Positions 8,478-16,540 of a DNA stretch of 64,000 nucleotides are shown in pieces. The position numbers were made by a program, and so were the translations under genes. Numbering within the stretch: position 1 is the first letter of the stretch; the number at the start of each line of letters is the position of its first letter. The notes under the pieces are model-generated. The model had not been told where the DNA came from and made no database searches. It was given only the letters and a program-made list of their open reading frames with translations. Source of the DNA: JARRKC01 sp037388505 (GTDB taxonomy: Bacteria > Acidobacteriota > UBA6911 > RPQK01 > JAPXNP01); assembly GCA_037388505.1 (NCBI GenBank), contig JARRKC010000001.1, positions 186,001 through 250,000 of the forward strand, written 5' to 3'.

Positions 8478-10961
8478 CTATTCCTCCCTCAGCGCCTGCA
8501 TCGGATCGACGCGGGCGGCTCGTCGGGCCGGGACAACCCCGGACAAAACCGAGACCAGCAGCATCAGGAGCATGGCGCCACCCATCATCCACGGGTCTCT
8601 CGGCGCGACGCCGTAGAGCTGGCTTTCGATCAGACGCCCCAACACGAGCATGACGGGAAGGGCCGTCGCGATTCCGACGGCGCACAACAGCAGCACTTCT
8701 CTCAAAACGAGCCAGATCACGCCGGAGATCCGAGCTCCGAGAGCCATCCGCAGACCGATCTCGGCCCTCCGCGACGCTACGCTGTAGGACAACAGCCCAT
8801 ACAGGCCAAGAGCAGCCAGTAAGGTTGCCAGAACGGCAAACAGCCCGGCCAGCGAGGCCAGCAGACGCTCGGTTGCGAGCGAGCGCGCCCGCTGATCGTC
8901 CAGCGTCCGCAGGCTGGAAACCGGAAGCGCCGGATCTACAGCCTGCACGACCCGCCGGATGATCGTCGCGACCTGAGCGGAAGGAAGGCTGGAGCGCACG
9001 TAGCCGGTCATGCCGAAAAGCGTCGTCGACTGTTGGAAAGGCACGTAGAGCTGTCTCGGCATGCTTTCGCGCAGCCCTTCATACTTGGAATCGGCCACCA
9101 CACCCACGACCTCGATGTTGGCCTGGGCCGGATCATTCGACAGTCCGACGTGCCTGCCCAGGGGAGAGTTCTTGCCGAAGAAGTGGTGAGCGAAGGACTC
9201 ATTGATGATTCCCACGAGAGGCGCATCGCCGGAGTCGGTCGAACGAAAGTCCCGGCCCTCGAGTGTGTGGATTCCCAGGGTTCGGAAGAAGTCCTCGGAA
9301 ATGACATTGACGTGGGTCGCCGACTGCTCATTTTCTTTGGGCTGATACCCCTCGGCGACGACCGCGCTGTCCATGACACTGCCGCCGAGCACCGGGACCA
9401 TTCCCAGAGCGACAGATTCCAGGCCGGGCGCATTCTCCAATTGCTCCTTCAGACGATGGTAGGTGGCATCGACTTGTTTGCGGGGATACCCGTTCAAGGT
9501 CGGGTCCACGGAAAACGAGACGACACCCGACGAACGAATGCCCGCGTCCAGGCCTGCAAGATTCGAAAACGACCGAACCAACAGCAGAGCGCCCGTCAAC
9601 AACAGAAGCGAGAGCGCCACCTGCCCAACCAGCAGCACGCGCCGAAGACGCGCCCGGGAAACCACGGCCGAGGCTTGATGCTTCAAAGCCGGCACGAGTT
9701 CGAGCTGCGTCGTACAAAGGGCCGGGATGAGCCCCGCCCCAACCGCGGCACCGAGGCTGATGAGCAGGCAGAAGCCGAGAACCCTCCAGTCCAGAGCCGT
9801 CGACAGACTCAGAGTACTTTCCTGAACGGGAATGCTGCGAACCAGGACCGGGCTCAGCGCCCCGGCCATTAGGATTCCGGCACCTCCTCCCAGGAGAGCC
9901 AGCATGAGACTTTCCGACAGGAGCTGACGCACCAGACGGCGGCGGCCCGCACCAATCGCCATTCGCAAGGCCAGCTCGCCCCTGCGCCGGACTCCCCGAC
10001 CAATCATCAGGCCCGCCACGTTCACGCAGGCGATCAAGAGAACGATAGCGACCATCGCCATCAAAGCCCAGAGAGGAGTCGTCATCATCCGGCGCAGCAA
10101 CGAGATTCCCCGCTGTCCGGGAAGAATGTCGAGGGTGGATTTCAGAAATTCATCCCGCCGGTTCACAGCCGCCGGTATCGTCTCGGCGAGGATCGAGTGA
10201 TAGAGCGGAGCGAGGCGGGCTTCCGCCTGTTTCCGATCCACGCCGGGTTTGAGCCGCCCGAAGACCTGGACCCAACCGGTTGCAGGCGCCTCGAGAGTGA
10301 TGAATCGACGAAGAAACGGAACCATCTGTTCCGTCATCATCACGGGTACCCAGACCGCCGGGGAAACCCCCAACTCGACGCCGTCGAAACGCGGCTCGGC
10401 GACGCCGACGACGGTCAACTGCCGGCCGTTGAGGTTGATGGTTCTGCCCACGATTTGCGGATCAGAGCCGAATCGCTTCTGCCAAAACGCATAGCTGATT
10501 ACCGCTGCGGGATGAGCGCCCGGGTTCCGGTCATCTTCGGGAGTAATCGTGCGGCCGAGCGCCGCCTTCACACCCAGCAGCGGAAAGTAATTTCCCGACA
10601 CGAGAACCGCTTCCGTGCGCTCGGTCCGCCCCTGGCAGCCGAGGCCGGCCTGGAAGTGGAACCGGCACAGGAGCCCCTCGAACACGTCATTTCGGTCCCT
10701 CAGTTCTCGATAAGCAGGGTAGGAGATACAGTGATCGCCGATATTGGCTCCGGGGAAGAACCGGGATGGAGAGAGAAAGACCAGCCGCTCGGGCTCCTTG
10801 ACCGGGAGCATGCGAAGCAGGACCTGATCGAGCACGGAAAAGACCACCGTGTTGGCGCCGATCCCAATGGCCAGCGTCAGTACGGTAATGAGTGCAAACC
10901 CTGGATTCCTGCGCAGCGTCCGGAGACCATACCTGAGATCCTGCAAGCAACTTCTCATCAC
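8478..10961 (-). CDS. ADOP-family ABC transporter permease (first copy)
   Basis: An 827-residue paralogue of the next gene with the same plan. The N-terminal signature is CLQDLRYGLRTLRRNPGFALITVLTLAIGIGANTVVFS. A periplasmic core follows, then FtsX segments (ALMAMVAIVLLIACVNVAGLMIGRGVRRRGELALRMAIGAGR). The second core/FtsX set ends in VPARRAARVDPMQALREE. Periplasmic parts differ clearly from the neighbour, for example KTAFYVPM there against PAVWVPVMM here, so the pair is not a recent duplication. The ATPase gene ends 32 bases upstream, inside an AGCTCCC-type repeat. It probably forms a heteromeric or parallel pump with the adaptor at 12614. Confidence 0.93.
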   Translation of the reverse strand: MMRSCLQDLRYGLRTLRRNPGFALITVLTLAIGIGANTVVFSVLDQVLLRMLPVKEPERLVFLSPSRFFPGANIGDHCISYPAYRELRDRNDVFEGLLCRFHFQAGLGCQGRTERTEAVLVSGNYFPLLGVKAALGRTITPEDDRNPGAHPAAVISYAFWQKRFGSDPQIVGRTINLNGRQLTVVGVAEPRFDGVELGVSPAVWVPVMMTEQMVPFLRRFITLEAPATGWVQVFGRLKPGVDRKQAEARLAPLYHSILAETIPAAVNRRDEFLKSTLDILPGQRGISLLRRMMTTPLWALMAMVAIVLLIACVNVAGLMIGRGVRRRGELALRMAIGAGRRRLVRQLLSESLMLALLGGGAGILMAGALSPVLVRSIPVQESTLSLSTALDWRVLGFCLLISLGAAVGAGLIPALCTTQLELVPALKHQASAVVSRARLRRVLLVGQVALSLLLLTGALLLVRSFSNLAGLDAGIRSSGVVSFSVDPTLNGYPRKQVDATYHRLKEQLENAPGLESVALGMVPVLGGSVMDSAVVAEGYQPKENEQSATHVNVISEDFFRTLGIHTLEGRDFRSTDSGDAPLVGIINESFAHHFFGKNSPLGRHVGLSNDPAQANIEVVGVVADSKYEGLRESMPRQLYVPFQQSTTLFGMTGYVRSSLPSAQVATIIRRVVQAVDPALPVSSLRTLDDQRARSLATERLLASLAGLFAVLATLLAALGLYGLLSYSVASRRAEIGLRMALGARISGVIWLVLREVLLLCAVGIATALPVMLVLGRLIESQLYGVAPRDPWMMGGAMLLMLLVSVLSGVVPARRAARVDPMQALREE

Positions 10962-10967
10962 TCCCCC

Positions 10968-11010
10968 AGCTCCCAGCTCCCAGCTCCCAGCCTCTAGCTC
11001 CCAGCTTCCA
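10968..11010. repeat. Heptamer AGCTCCC array at the ATPase-permease junction
   Basis: Consecutive AGCTCCC units run across the 3' end of the ATPase gene. The last residues (KLEAGS) and the TAG stop are themselves built from repeat units. This is the same heptamer family as at 1941-2024, in opposite orientation. The array has thus invaded, or grown from, an operon-internal junction. Confidence 0.75.
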
Positions 11011-11683
11011 GCTTCTCCACTTCCTTCTCCATCCAGCCGTCGACCAGCTGGATGATCCGCTCCCCGTAAGCGGCCCAGGCCTCGTTGTGGGTGACCTGGA
11101 CGATCGTCGTCCCCTCTTCATTCAGCCGCTTGAAGAGGTCCATGATCTCCTTGCCCTGCGACGTATGGAGATTACCCGTGGGCTCGTCGGCCAGAATGAG
11201 CTTCGGGTTGGCGATCACCGCTCTGGCGACGGCGACCAGCTGCTGCTGACCTCCCGAGAGCTGGGACGGGAAGAGATCCTTCTTGGCCACGATGTTGAAT
11301 CGATCCAGCACATCGGCAACTAGGGAGGCGCGCTCGGAGCGCGGGACGTTGCGATAGCTCAACGGCACATCCAGGTTCTCGTAGACGGTCAGATCGTCCA
11401 AGAGATGGTAACTCTGAAAAACGAACCCCACGTAAAGACGCCCGAGCTTGAGTCGCTCTTTGGGCTTGAGGCCGTGGATCTCGACACCGTCGAACGAGTA
11501 GCTGCCGTCGAACTCTCCGTCGAGCATTCCGAGGATGCTCAGCAGAGTCGACTTCCCTGCCCCGGACGGACCCATGATGGTCAGGAATTCCCCCTCGCGG
11601 ATATCCAGATTGATGCGACGCAGCACGTACGTGCGCCCTGAGGCGAGAGGGTAGGACTTCTCAATGTTGCGAAGCTGGATCAT
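10994..11683 (-). CDS. ABC transporter ATP-binding protein (MacB/LolD type), second
   Basis: A 229-residue ATPase. Walker A is GPSGAGKST (about 39-47), the Q-loop lies in VGFVFQSYHLLDDLTVYENL, the signature is LSGGQQQLVAVARA and Walker B is LILADEPTGNL. The H-loop reads VQVTHNEAWAAYGERII. The length fits the lone ATPases that serve FtsX-like permeases. Here the aspartate usually seen before the H-loop His (THD) is in THNE. It lies 90 bases after the first ATPase gene, and the C-terminus runs into a repeat array. It should energise one of the two ADOP permeases. Confidence 0.92.
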   Translation of the reverse strand: MIQLRNIEKSYPLASGRTYVLRRINLDIREGEFLTIMGPSGAGKSTLLSILGMLDGEFDGSYSFDGVEIHGLKPKERLKLGRLYVGFVFQSYHLLDDLTVYENLDVPLSYRNVPRSERASLVADVLDRFNIVAKKDLFPSQLSGGQQQLVAVARAVIANPKLILADEPTGNLHTSQGKEIMDLFKRLNEEGTTIVQVTHNEAWAAYGERIIQLVDGWMEKEVEKLEAGS

Positions 11684-11773
11684 CGATCAACTCCCGCTGC
11701 AACCACCGCCGCGGAAACAGGGCAAACCTCCGGCTCGAATCCACTCGATGGTTCAGCAATTCAGAATCGGTGC

Positions 11774-12478
11774 TCAGACCGGCGTTCCGACCTCTTCTTC
11801 CACGATCCGTCCGTCGAAGAGGTGGATCTGGCGCTCGGCGTAGACGGCATAGCGGGGATCATGGGTCACCATGCCGATCGTCGCCCCATCACGGTGCAGC
11901 TCGCGCAGCAAGTCCATGACGGCGTCGCCGTTGTGAGAATCCAGGTTTCCGGTCGGCTCATCTGCCAGCAGGATGGACGGCTGTCCAACCAGTGCGCGCG
12001 CCACAGCGACTCTTTGCTGCTGGCCTCCGGAGAGCTGCGACGGATAATGGCGCATGCGATGCACCATTCCGACACGCTCGAGCGACTCCTCCACCGCTTT
12101 CTTGCGCTGGGACGAAGGCATGCCGCGGTAGGTCAGCGGCAATTCGACGTTCTCGAAGACATTGAGATCACCGATCAGGTTGAAGCTCTGGAAAATAAAC
12201 CCGATCTCGCGGTTCCGGATGCGGGCCCGTTGTGACAGGCTCAGGTCCTCGACCGGTTCGCCTTTGAGGAAGTAGCCTCCCTCCGTCGGCGTGTCGAGCA
12301 GCCCCATGATCGACAGCAGAGTCGATTTTCCGCACCCCGAAGGACCCGCCACACAGACGAACTCCCCGGCTCCGACCGTCAAGTGGACCCCCGCCAGTGC
12401 GTGTGTCTCCACCTCATCGGTATAGAAGACTTTCGTAACACCGTCCATCTCGATCACGAGGTTCGTCGAATCATTCAT
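11774..12478 (-). CDS. ABC transporter ATP-binding protein (MacB/LolD type), first
   Basis: A 234-residue ATPase. Its motifs are GPSGCGKST, IGFIFQSFNLIGDLNVFENVELPLTYRG, LSGGQQQRVAVARAL, ILLADEPTGNLDS and MVTHDPRYAVYAERQIHLFDGRI. The start at 12478 (MNDSTNLVIEMDG) is preceded by GTGGAGAACGAAG; the open frame upstream to 12523 is not needed. It sits between the adaptor and the second ATPase. Two separate ATPases with two full-length ADOP permeases suggest either two pumps sharing one adaptor or one mixed complex. Confidence 0.92.
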   Translation of the reverse strand: MNDSTNLVIEMDGVTKVFYTDEVETHALAGVHLTVGAGEFVCVAGPSGCGKSTLLSIMGLLDTPTEGGYFLKGEPVEDLSLSQRARIRNREIGFIFQSFNLIGDLNVFENVELPLTYRGMPSSQRKKAVEESLERVGMVHRMRHYPSQLSGGQQQRVAVARALVGQPSILLADEPTGNLDSHNGDAVMDLLRELHRDGATIGMVTHDPRYAVYAERQIHLFDGRIVEEEVGTPV

Positions 12479-12529
12479 CTTCGTTCTCCACTTGAATCGA
12501 TGGGCCGCGAAGTGCCATCGCAAGTTCCT

Positions 12530-12605
12530 GTTTCCCGAGTCCCGAACCTTCGGTTCCGCGGGAAGCTCCGCCTCAGGCTCCTTTCGCTTAGACGAACCTG
12601 AGGCC
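12530..12605. repeat. Double hairpin between adaptor and ATPase genes
   Basis: On the minus strand the gap holds GCCTCAGG paired with CCTGAGGC (8-bp stem), then GAACC paired with GGTTC in TTCCCGCGGAACCGAAGG. There is no T-tract, so it is more likely an mRNA-stabilising or attenuating REP-like structure than a terminator within the operon. Confidence 0.5.
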
Positions 12606-12613
12606 CGAATTGT

Positions 12614-13876
12614 TTAGTCCAGTCGGATCCTGTCGAATTCGTCATATGCCGAGGTGTCGCTCAGGATCACCTCATCTCCCTCGTTCAGACCGCTAAGGAC
12701 CTGCACGGTTGTTACGGAGGTCCGCCCCAGGCGAACACGCACGCGCGAGGCGTCCCTTCCGTCCTGGAGCAGCCGGAAGATTCCGATCGTGCTGTCCGCC
12801 TGCCCGAAGGCCGGACGGCTCATCTTCAGGACGTCGTCGAGCCGATCGATCTGGATCGTGCCGTCGACATTCAAGTCGGGCCGCGCGCCCGCCGGCAACT
12901 CTCCCTTCAAAGCAACGTCAACGGTCACCGTGCCTTGTTTTGCAGCCGGATCGACGCGCACCACCTCACCGGGAATGATCCCGTTGCGGGTGTCGATCTT
13001 GGCCGGCAAGCCGACCACGACGTCTTTGGCCTGGGTTTCCGGTATCTTCAATTCCGCCTGCAGCTTACCCGGGACCGCCACTTTTCCCAGGATGCCCCCG
13101 ATCGAGACGCGCTGTCCAACCTCGACCGGCGTCTCTTGCAGGACCCCTCGAATGCCCGCTCGAACTTGCAGCATCTCGAGCTGCCGACATCTCAACTGGT
13201 ACATGCCCCGGATCTGAGCCACGCCCGCCTCTTTCGCCTGAATCTGCGCCTTGGTGGCCTCCGAATTCATTTGAAGCCGCTTCTGCTCGAGGTCATATCG
13301 TTTCTGGGACTCCTCGGCGGACAACTGGGAGAGCTGCAAGTCGAGGTTCGAGATCAGTCCCTGCTTGGCCAGACTCTCGTTCAGGTCGGCCTGCAGACGC
13401 TGCTGCAGAAAGGTCGCGCGAATGCCGGCAGCCGCAGCCTCCTGATCCAGAGCCTGCCGCTGCAGGTCCACTTTGAGATTCTGCAGCTCCGCTTCTTCCT
13501 TTTGCAGCTGCAGCTTCGAATCCTGGACCTCACGCTCCAATTCCGGATTGTCCAGGATCACGAGCACGGTGTCCTCCCGAACGCTCGTGCCGGGAAGCAC
13601 TGGGATCTTCTCGACCCTGCCCTCCGTCGAAGCCGCCACCCAGCGGATCGACTCCGGGGGAGGAACCAGAGTGCCGGGACCGCGGACCTCGACGACGAGC
13701 GGTCCCCGTTCCACCTTGCCAATGAAGACCGAAGAGCGCTCGACCGAGGGAGGAGCCGGCTCCAACCGCGAAAGTCCCCACGTCGCCACAGCGAGTGCAA
13801 CCAGGACCAGTAGCGTAAAGAGGACCTGTCGGATTCGTTTCTTTCGTGCGTAACCGGTTCGAGGAACATCTACCAT
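12614..13876 (-). CDS. Efflux periplasmic adaptor (HlyD/MacA family)
   Basis: A 420-residue membrane-fusion protein. One N-terminal membrane anchor (VLFTLLVLVALAVATWGLSRL, 18-38) is followed by a barrel/lipoyl half (VEVRGPGTLVPPPESIRWVAASTEGRVEKIPVLPGTSVREDTVLVILDNPEL). A long alpha-hairpin of about 110 residues (LEREVQDSKLQLQKEEAELQNLKVDLQRQ onward) comes next. The second lipoyl half and beta-barrel follow (GIRGVLQETPVEVGQRVSIGGILGKVA). It would link the inner-membrane ABC pump to an outer-membrane channel, which is not encoded nearby. It is the first gene of the operon running to at least 5929. No good ribosome site precedes the ATG at 13876, and a sigma54-like box lies 23-38 bases upstream. 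Confidence 0.9.
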   Translation of the reverse strand: MVDVPRTGYARKKRIRQVLFTLLVLVALAVATWGLSRLEPAPPSVERSSVFIGKVERGPLVVEVRGPGTLVPPPESIRWVAASTEGRVEKIPVLPGTSVREDTVLVILDNPELEREVQDSKLQLQKEEAELQNLKVDLQRQALDQEAAAAGIRATFLQQRLQADLNESLAKQGLISNLDLQLSQLSAEESQKRYDLEQKRLQMNSEATKAQIQAKEAGVAQIRGMYQLRCRQLEMLQVRAGIRGVLQETPVEVGQRVSIGGILGKVAVPGKLQAELKIPETQAKDVVVGLPAKIDTRNGIIPGEVVRVDPAAKQGTVTVDVALKGELPAGARPDLNVDGTIQIDRLDDVLKMSRPAFGQADSTIGIFRLLQDGRDASRVRVRLGRTSVTTVQVLSGLNEGDEVILSDTSAYDEFDRIRLD

Positions 13877-13898
13877 AGCTTAACTCTGCTGCCCCAGT

Positions 13899-13914
13899 AG
13901 CACTTCGCATGCCA
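13899..13914 (-). promoter_or_regulatory. Candidate sigma54 promoter of the efflux operon
   Basis: The minus strand reads TGGCATGCGAAGTGCT, matching TGGCAC-N5-TTGCW with the invariant GG-N10-GC spacing. Transcription would begin near 13888, leaving about 12 untranslated bases before the ATG at 13876, which is short. An NtrC-type activator gene downstream of the same operon fits. The short leader and one mismatch in each half keep this tentative. Confidence 0.4.
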
Positions 13915-14076
13915 ACCCGCTCAAATTGATCGAACCTCGAACGATCATGACAATCTCAGCGACGATGGCCGGACACGATTGTTTTGGAGGGAGGGGAAAA
14001 GTGTTCGATTCTGGGACGAAGCTGTCCCGATTCTGCACGAGAGTGAGCGCTATCCGATTCCGGTGGCGCAGGTGCG

Positions 14077-14283
14077 TCAGAGTGGATCGTCGGCGCCCAG
14101 AAACCAGGCCTGAGGGTGTTTCCGGAAGCCCAGCTTCGAGTAGTAGTCGACGGCGGCCGGTGCAAAGAGCAGGAGGAGTTTCCTCCGTGGGCCGAGTCGA
14201 CCGCGGGTTGGGTCGATGAGCAGTCGCACCGAAGATCTCGCGTCTCGAGGTCGGTCAAAGCCGCAGCTCTCTGCGAATCTCTT
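14077..14283 (-). pseudogene. C-terminal fragment resembling a GNAT acetyltransferase
   Basis: On the minus strand this stretch encodes RKLLLLFAPAAVDYYSKLGFRKHPQAWFLGADDPL before a TGA. The APAAVDYYSKLGF segment is the classical C-terminal motif of GNAT N-acetyltransferases (A..FY..LGF). The front half of a GNAT domain, including the acetyl-CoA loop (Q/RxxGxG/A), is not recognisable upstream. It reads as the tail of a lost gene, next to another fragment at 14288-14510. Confidence 0.45.
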
Positions 14284-14287
14284 CCAG

Positions 14288-14510
14288 TCAAGGGCCGGAT
14301 TCGTACGGAAGGACGAAACTCCGGGAGTCATCTTCAGGGATCGGCCCACCGAATCGCTCCTCGACCCACTGCCTGCTCAGCTGACGCGTCTTCATCGTCT
14401 CACACCCAAAATCGGGACAGTGCGCACAGGTCTCCATCCCCCGACGGATCGCGCAGGGTCGGATCTCACAATTGGTGTCGAGTTGCTTGGAGTCGGGGCG
14501 TTCCTCTCCT
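14288..14510 (-). pseudogene. C-terminal fragment resembling a DUF3795 zinc-binding protein
   Basis: The minus strand encodes TNCEIRPCAIRRGMETCAHCPDFGCETMK, a Cys-rich signature typical of DUF3795 (CEIRxCAxxxGxxxCAxCxDFxC). VEERFGGPIPEDDSRSFVLPYESGP and a stop follow. The N-terminal part, usually with further Cys, is absent: the frame runs upstream straight into the repeat array at 14525. Either the array replaced the 5' end or this is a free-standing remnant. About 65 residues are credible. Confidence 0.45.
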
Positions 14511-14524
14511 TTCCCGGGATCGAA

Positions 14525-14752
14525 CGAGGACGGGTGGCCCGGGAGGACGGGTGGCCGGGAGAACGGGTGGCCCGGGAGGACGGGTGACCCGGGAGGACGG
14601 GTGGCCGGGAGAACGAGTGGCCGGGAGGACGAGTGGCCGGGAGGACAAGTGGCCGGGAGGACGGGTGGCCCGGGAGAACGGGCAGCCGTTTTCCGGTTCT
14701 CCCGTTCTCCCGTTCTCCGGTTCTCCCGTCCTCCGGTTCTCCCGTTATCCCA
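14525..14752. repeat. Large 16-17-bp minisatellite with inverted tail
   Basis: Roughly ten imperfect copies of GTGGCCGGGAGGACGG (variants with GAGAACGG and GTGGCCC) run to about 14690. A shorter array of the complementary motif follows (CGGTTCTCCCGTTCTCCCG). The two orientations can fold back (GGGAGAACGG with CCGTTCTCCC), giving a large imperfect hairpin. It overlaps the last codons of the hsp20 gene and abuts the DUF3795 fragment. The same 16-bp unit recurs at 21770-21836. Confidence 0.8.
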
Positions 14753-15194
14753 CGCTCACCTGGATTTGGCGGGCCTTTGCCTCCTCCTTCTTCGGAATCT
14801 TGACCTCGAGCATCCCATCCTTGAGGCTTGCCGCAATCTTCTCGCCGTCGACGGAACCGGGGAATTGGAAGGTCCGTTCGAAGGACCCGTAGAAGCGCTC
14901 GCTGCGGTGGTAGTTGCGTGACTGCTCCGGACCCTTCCGCTCGCCGGCAATGGTCAACTGACCGTTTTCGAACGAGATATGGAGGTCTTTCCTCTCGACC
15001 CCGGGGAGTTCGGCCACGAGAACGAGTTCACTGTCCGTCTCGTAAATCTCGACCGGCGGCGCCCACCCCATCGCACGGGAACGGGTGGGACCGAAGAAAT
15101 CGCCCAGAGCCTCGTCGAAGAGCCGGTTCATGGTCGATTGAATATTCTGCAAAGCAGGTGCCGAAGTTGATGCATCACGTCTTGCTGGAAACAT
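14745..15194 (-). CDS. Small heat-shock protein, Hsp20 family
   Basis: A 149-residue chaperone. The short N-terminal arm contains MNRLFDEALGDFFG. The alpha-crystallin domain (about 45-140) runs from WAPPVEIYETDSELVLVAELPGVERKDLHISFENGQLTIAGERK through FERTFQFPGSVDGEKIAASLKDGMLEVKIPKKEE. The usual A-x-L/I-x-x-G-x-L/M motif appears as AASLKDGMLEV. It holds unfolding proteins in the cytoplasm without ATP. The start is fixed by CACAGGAGGTAATGAAAG. It is a single gene. A CCCCCAT element 50 bases upstream hints at a heat-shock -10, but no matching -35 is in range. Confidence 0.95.
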   Translation of the reverse strand: MFPARRDASTSAPALQNIQSTMNRLFDEALGDFFGPTRSRAMGWAPPVEIYETDSELVLVAELPGVERKDLHISFENGQLTIAGERKGPEQSRNYHRSERFYGSFERTFQFPGSVDGEKIAASLKDGMLEVKIPKKEEAKARQIQVSVG

Positions 15195-15292
15195 CTTTCA
15201 TTACCTCCTGTGAAGAATACGTTCGTTTATGGGGGCTATCTAAGACCGGGATTCGGAGAATGCAAGTCGTTGGGGAAAAGGGCCTCGTCCGC

Positions 15293-16126
15293 CTACAGGT
15301 CCATGACCCAGCCTTCCTGCGCTGCGATTGTATCCGGGAAAAGGGCTTGTGCCTGGCGGACGATATCTTTCGTCCTTTTCGAATCGTGAGACGGATCGTG
15401 GTGGAAGAGAATCAGGCGCCTGACGCCGGCATCCGAGGCCACGCGGGTTGCCTCCAACCAGGTGCTGTGTCCCCAGCCGCGATGGGCTTCGTACTCCTCG
15501 GGAGTGTACTGAGCATCATATACGAGCAAATCGGCGCCACCTGCAAAATCGCGAAGGAGACGGTCCAGCTCCTCGTTCCCGTGTTCGAGATCCGTCGCGT
15601 AGACAATGGAGGCTCCCTCGTGCTCGATACGGTAGCCGATGGCCCCCTGCGGATGATTCAGAGGAAAGGGACGGATGGTCGCCGATCCGATCTGGAAACT
15701 CGAGCGACCGACTTCGACGAATCGCTTGGCCGCCGCGGCCAACTCGAGCCCGACCGGAAAATACGGCTCCTGCATCTGTCCGCCCAGCATCTTCTCGGGA
15801 TTTCCGAGTGCCCCATGGCCGTGGAAAGTCACGGTGTTTAGAGGAGAGTACAAAGGCGCGAAAAAGGGGATGCCCTGGATATGGTCCCAGTGAAAATGCG
15901 TCAGAAGAACGTTGAGGTCCATCGGCCGATCACTGAATTCTCGAGTCAAGAGCAGGCCCAGGTCGCGGATGCCTGTTCCACCATCGAACACGAGAACGTC
16001 ACCTCCGGGCAGCCGGACTTCGACGCACGCCGTGTTCCCACCAAATTCCAGGTTCTCGAACTGAGGCGTCGGGATCGAGCCCCTCACTCCCCAGAATCTC
16101 AACCGCATCCGAAACGCCTTGCTCAT
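15293..16126 (-). CDS. Metallo-beta-lactamase-fold hydrolase
   Basis: A 277-residue protein with the phosphodiesterase-like MBL arrangement. It has FWGVRGSIPTP and GGNTACVEVRLPGGDVLVFDGGTGIRDLG, the metal motif LLTHFHWDHIQGIPFF, then FPLNHPQGAIGYRIEH, VYATDLEH, DLLVYDAQYTPEEY, GWGHSTW and LILFHHDPSH. The GSIPTP and GHSTW motifs place it with the cAMP-phosphodiesterase/RNase Z-like MBL group often found beside signalling genes. The ATG at 16126 has AAGGAAATCGCG in front; MRLRF seven codons later is an alternative start. The substrate is unknown. Confidence 0.88.
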   Translation of the reverse strand: MSKAFRMRLRFWGVRGSIPTPQFENLEFGGNTACVEVRLPGGDVLVFDGGTGIRDLGLLLTREFSDRPMDLNVLLTHFHWDHIQGIPFFAPLYSPLNTVTFHGHGALGNPEKMLGGQMQEPYFPVGLELAAAAKRFVEVGRSSFQIGSATIRPFPLNHPQGAIGYRIEHEGASIVYATDLEHGNEELDRLLRDFAGGADLLVYDAQYTPEEYEAHRGWGHSTWLEATRVASDAGVRRLILFHHDPSHDSKRTKDIVRQAQALFPDTIAAQEGWVMDL

Positions 16127-16295
16127 CGCGATTTCCTTAGCTCACTGCAGGATCCACTGGAATGAGACGGACAATTGATCGACAGGTTCCGATTGCGATG
16201 TAACCGGTCACGTGCGGCATCGCCATATAAGCAAAGAAGATAGCATCCCAGGAGCGAAAACGGAAACTCCAGCTGGGAGCCGGAAGGGTCTCGGT

Positions 16296-16366
16296 GCAGC
16301 GGATCCGACCGGTCTCACCTGCCCGACAGGTCCGACCGCTCCGGCCGACGGGACGGACGGATCGAG
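16296..16366. repeat. GGTCGGACCTGT-type short repeats upstream of the EF-G gene
   Basis: The reverse strand shows GGTCGGACCTGTCGGGCAGG and neighbours, with partially palindromic 12-bp units between the MBL gene and the EF-G promoter. Nothing else is convincing in 16127-16477. A 111-residue frame on the minus strand there has no RBS and low-complexity content. Confidence 0.45.
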
Positions 16367-16477
16367 CCGGCTGAGAATCCACTCGGGCCCGGGAAGTCCC
16401 GAACCAGCATTCCGCCGCTCCAAAATGCCTGTCTTTCCGGGCCTGGAGTGGGCTCCTATCGCGCCCCTTCAACGAAA

Positions 16478-16506
16478 TTGAAAAGGATTCGGGCCTATGC
16501 TACATT
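16478..16506 (+). promoter_or_regulatory. Likely housekeeping promoter of the EF-G2 gene
   Basis: TTGAAA (16478-16483), a 17-base spacer and TACATT (16501-16506) match the sigma70-type consensus well. Transcription should begin near 16513. That gives a leader of about 28 bases containing AAAGGAG at a good distance from the ATG at 16541. Confidence 0.6.
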
Positions 16507-16540
16507 TGCGGACCTTGTAACAGCGCAGAAAGGAGCCTCA

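Noticed and set aside
14525..14752. CRISPR array
   Set aside because: Units are 16-17 bases and directly abutting, with no unique spacers and no cas genes in the window.
15195..15292. Sigma32 heat-shock promoter for hsp20
   Set aside because: A CCCCCAT -10-like element exists, but the only CTTGCA-like -35 is about 26 bases away, too far.
16137..16472. A 111-codon minus-strand frame upstream of the EF-G2 gene
   Set aside because: No RBS, repeat-derived content and no domain.
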